64,000 nt of DNA from Marinomonas gallaica. Its GTDB lineage: Bacteria; Pseudomonadota; Gammaproteobacteria; Pseudomonadales; Marinomonadaceae. The DNA is taken from assembly GCF_001639745.1 (NCBI RefSeq), contig NZ_LTAX01000001.1:1-64000 (forward strand), written 5' to 3'. Shown here piece by piece: positions 62,129-64,000 of the stretch; position 1 is the first letter of the stretch; each line of letters starts with the position of its first letter. The position numbers and the translations under genes are program-made. A model generated the notes under the pieces. It was not told where the DNA came from. It worked only from the letters and a program-made list of their open reading frames with translations, and did not search any database.

Positions 62129-62153
62129 GATATTAAGAACGAACCTTAATATC
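62129..62153 (-). repeat. Inverted repeat between orn and nnr
   Basis: GATATTAAG and CTTAATATC form a 9-bp AT-rich hairpin around a 7-nt loop, 15 nt past the orn stop. It lacks a T run, so it is probably not an intrinsic terminator. Confidence 0.45.
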
Positions 62154-62167
62154 ATCATAGCAAGACA

Positions 62168-62716
62168 TTACGACAACCCGAACATGGTCGTACGATAATG
62201 CTTCAGCTCTTCAATGGACTCAATAATATCGTCTAACGCTAAGTGGGCACCTGACTTTTCAAACCCCTCTAACGCTTCAGGCTTCCAGCGTTTAGCCAAT
62301 TCTTTGATGGTACTGACATCTAAATAACGATAATGGAAATAGGCCTCTAGTTTCGGCATATAACGGTACAGAAAGCGACGATCTTGACCAACACTGTTGC
62401 CACAGATTGGGGATTTACCCGCCGGGACGTACTGCTCTAAAAATGCAATTGTCTGAGATTCAGCATCCGCCATCGAAATATCAGAACTCAAGACTCGATC
62501 TGTAAGCCCAGATTGCCCATGGTGCGTCGTGCACCACTCATCCATGGCATCCATGACCGATTTTTCTTGGTGAATGGCCAAATTAGGTCCTCTACCCAGT
62601 ACATTAAGATCCTTGTCCGTCACAATCGTAGCAATCTCAATAATGGTGTCTGTATCAGGTTCTAGGCCTGTCATTTCTAAATCAATCCAGATTAGATTAT
62701 CTTCGCTGTAACTCAT
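62168..62716 (-). CDS. orn: Oligoribonuclease
   Basis: A 3'-5' exonuclease that degrades RNA dinucleotides, including pGpG from cyclic di-GMP turnover, and is often essential in gammaproteobacteria. The 182-residue DEDDh protein has ExoI in [14 protein letters not shown] (Asp12, Glu14), the ExoII region in [19 protein letters not shown], and ExoIII with HLALDDI near 158-164. It is divergent from rsgA with a 74-nt gap, the usual orn-rsgA arrangement. It could cooperate with the diguanylate cyclase encoded in this window, but that is general biology rather than linkage. Confidence 0.97.
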   Translation of the reverse strand: MSYSEDNLIWIDLEMTGLEPDTDTIIEIATIVTDKDLNVLGRGPNLAIHQEKSVMDAMDEWCTTHHGQSGLTDRVLSSDISMADAESQTIAFLEQYVPAGKSPICGNSVGQDRRFLYRYMPKLEAYFHYRYLDVSTIKELAKRWKPEALEGFEKSGAHLALDDIIESIEELKHYRTTMFGLS

Positions 62717-62790
62717 AATGCACTCAATCCTGTATTTTAGTTGCTAGCCATTATACTCTATGCGTTTAAATTAACGACCGACAAATACGA

Positions 62791-63825
62791 ATGTCAAAAC
62801 GAAAGCTGACCAAACAACAATCTTGGCGCATAGAGCGTATTCATAAAGAACGTATGGAACGCACACAAAAGCGTGCTGACCGTGCTGAAGAGACGTTACA
62901 ATCGTCCGATCTTGGCCCAGAAACCGAAGGCATCATCATCTCTCACTTTGGCACGCAAGTGGAGGTTGAAGGTACACAAGAACCCCATGTTGGCGTAAGT
63001 ACACGCTGTAATATGCGTGCTAACCTCGGTCAATTGGTGACAGGCGACAAAGTTGTGTGGCGACCGAAGCACACTGAAGGCGGCGTAGTTGTCGCGCGCT
63101 CTGATCGCGACACGCTATTGCAGCGACCCGATATGCATGGTCGTTTAAAACCCGTTGCTGCAAACATAGACTTTATTGTCGTGGTCATCGCCGCAGAGCC
63201 TGCCCCTCATGCCAACTTGATTGACCGCTATTTAGTTGCCTCTGAAACTGTGGATATTCCACCTGTTATTTTGCTCAACAAAAGCGACTTGATTGACGAA
63301 AGTAACGCTAAAGACCTTGAAAAACTTCTAAAGACATACATTGATTTAGGTTATCAAGTCATACGCACATCGATCAAAAATGACGAAGGTATGGCCGAGC
63401 TCAATGAGTTTTTGAAAGACCGCATCAGCGTTTTTGTTGGACAATCAGGTGTGGGGAAATCGTCGCTAATAGGAACGTTATTACCAGACATTGAAATCAG
63501 TGTTGGGGAACTGTCTCAGAAGCGTAAAAAAGGGACACATACCACCACAACGGCACGTTTATTCCATATGCCGATTGGCGGCGACTTAATAGACTCACCC
63601 GGAATTCGTGAATTCGGACTGTGGCACATCAGCGAAGATGAACTGCTTGAAGGCTTTATTGAGTTTCGACCACACCTCGGTTACTGCAAATTTCGCGACT
63701 GCTCTCATGAACAAGAGCCCGGTTGCGCCATTAGAGAAGCATTAGACAAAGGCGAAATTACAGCACATCGCTTTGAAAGCTATCTTCGTATTCGACAGTC
63801 CATTCGCGATAATGATGCGTTTTAA
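62791..63825 (+). CDS. rsgA: Small ribosomal subunit biogenesis GTPase RsgA
   Basis: A circularly permuted GTPase that checks late 30S maturation. The 344-residue protein has a basic N-terminus, an OB fold (about 45-115), the G domain in permuted order (G4 NKSD at 163-166, G1 GQSGVGKSS at 217-225, G3 DSPG at 268-271) and a zinc finger with Cys299, Cys304, His306 and Cys312. It converges on motB with 9 nt between stops and no visible terminator. Confidence 0.97.
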   Translation: MSKRKLTKQQSWRIERIHKERMERTQKRADRAEETLQSSDLGPETEGIIISHFGTQVEVEGTQEPHVGVSTRCNMRANLGQLVTGDKVVWRPKHTEGGVVVARSDRDTLLQRPDMHGRLKPVAANIDFIVVVIAAEPAPHANLIDRYLVASETVDIPPVILLNKSDLIDESNAKDLEKLLKTYIDLGYQVIRTSIKNDEGMAELNEFLKDRISVFVGQSGVGKSSLIGTLLPDIEISVGELSQKRKKGTHTTTTARLFHMPIGGDLIDSPGIREFGLWHISEDELLEGFIEFRPHLGYCKFRDCSHEQEPGCAIREALDKGEITAHRFESYLRIRQSIRDNDAF

Positions 63826-63834
63826 CCCTAGGCT

Positions 63835-64000
63835 TTAAAACACATTCTCAGGGGTCATGTTAGGATCAAGCTCAACCTGCTCACCACCAAAGCGGCGGCG
63901 GCTTGATTCTAGCATTCGTTTATAAGCATCATCGGTCAGCAAAGTTACTGAAATTCGGCGATTCTCAGGGCTTGCTGGATCCACTCTATTATATGGCACA
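63835..64000 (-). CDS. motB: Flagellar motor protein MotB, C-terminal fragment (partial)
   Basis: The last 54 codons of a minus-strand gene that continues past the window. They read VPYNRVDPASPENRRISVTL, then LTDDAYKRMLESSRRRFGGE, QVELDPNMTPENVF and TAA. The PENRRIS block is the end of the OmpA-like peptidoglycan-binding domain of MotB, the stator subunit that anchors to the wall. motA-motB next to rsgA and orn is the known order in pseudomonads and relatives, which supports MotB over other OmpA-domain proteins. Confidence 0.8.
   Translation of the reverse strand, partial: VPYNRVDPASPENRRISVTLLTDDAYKRMLESSRRRFGGEQVELDPNMTPENVF

Overview
The window reads as ordinary chromosome of a free-living gammaproteobacterium. 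The gene order (mraZ to secA division and cell-wall cluster, tsaE-amiB-mutL-miaA-hfq-hflXKC-hisZ-purA, thrS-infC-rpmI-rplT-pheST-ihfA, motB/rsgA/orn) and the moderate GC content fit a marine Oceanospirillales organism, possibly Marinomonas or a relative. That taxonomic guess rests on gene order and remembered protein similarity, not on a search. I see no insertion sequence, prophage, CRISPR array or integron. Nearly all bases are covered by intact core genes.

Layout. Bases 1-282 hold three tRNA genes on the minus strand (Pro-GGG, then two identical Thr-TGT). Bases 540-7544 are a minus-strand translation operon: thrS, infC, rpmI, rplT, a hairpin-rich leader, pheS, pheT, ihfA and a terminator. 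Bases 7700-13150 are mixed: an O-methyltransferase, a GIY-YIG-like protein, class II DAHP synthase, an XRE-cupin regulator, a DUF442-type phosphatase-like protein, PpiC and a two-receiver protein. Bases 13150-35400 form one long minus-strand block read as mraZ-rsmH-ftsL-ftsI-murE-murF-mraY-murD-ftsW-murG-murC-ddlB-ftsQ-ftsA-ftsZ-lpxC-secA-argJ-mutT. It makes peptidoglycan precursors, the divisome, lipid A and the Sec motor. The RNase P RNA gene lies just upstream.

Bases 35898-42145 (minus) carry a Cpx-like two-component pair, class I fumarase, an unfamiliar 596-residue protein with three DUF2786-like repeats, and a HIT protein. Bases 42231-46405 (plus) carry an SMP-30 protein, proS and arsC-wrbA-DUF2069. 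A YegD-type Hsp70 (minus) and a diguanylate cyclase (plus) follow. Bases 49064-62716 (minus) read orn, nnr, tsaE | amiB, mutL, miaA, hfq, hflX, hflK, hflC | DUF2065, hisZ, purA, with terminators at the bars. The right edge has rsgA (plus) converging on the 3' end of motB (minus).

The items most worth a second look are the triple-repeat DUF2786-like protein, the GIY-YIG protein that has lost catalytic residues, the two-receiver protein whose first domain lacks its phosphorylation site, a probable AUA start for infC, the hairpin leader before pheS, and a three-box MraZ operator. I found no convincing new multi-gene system.
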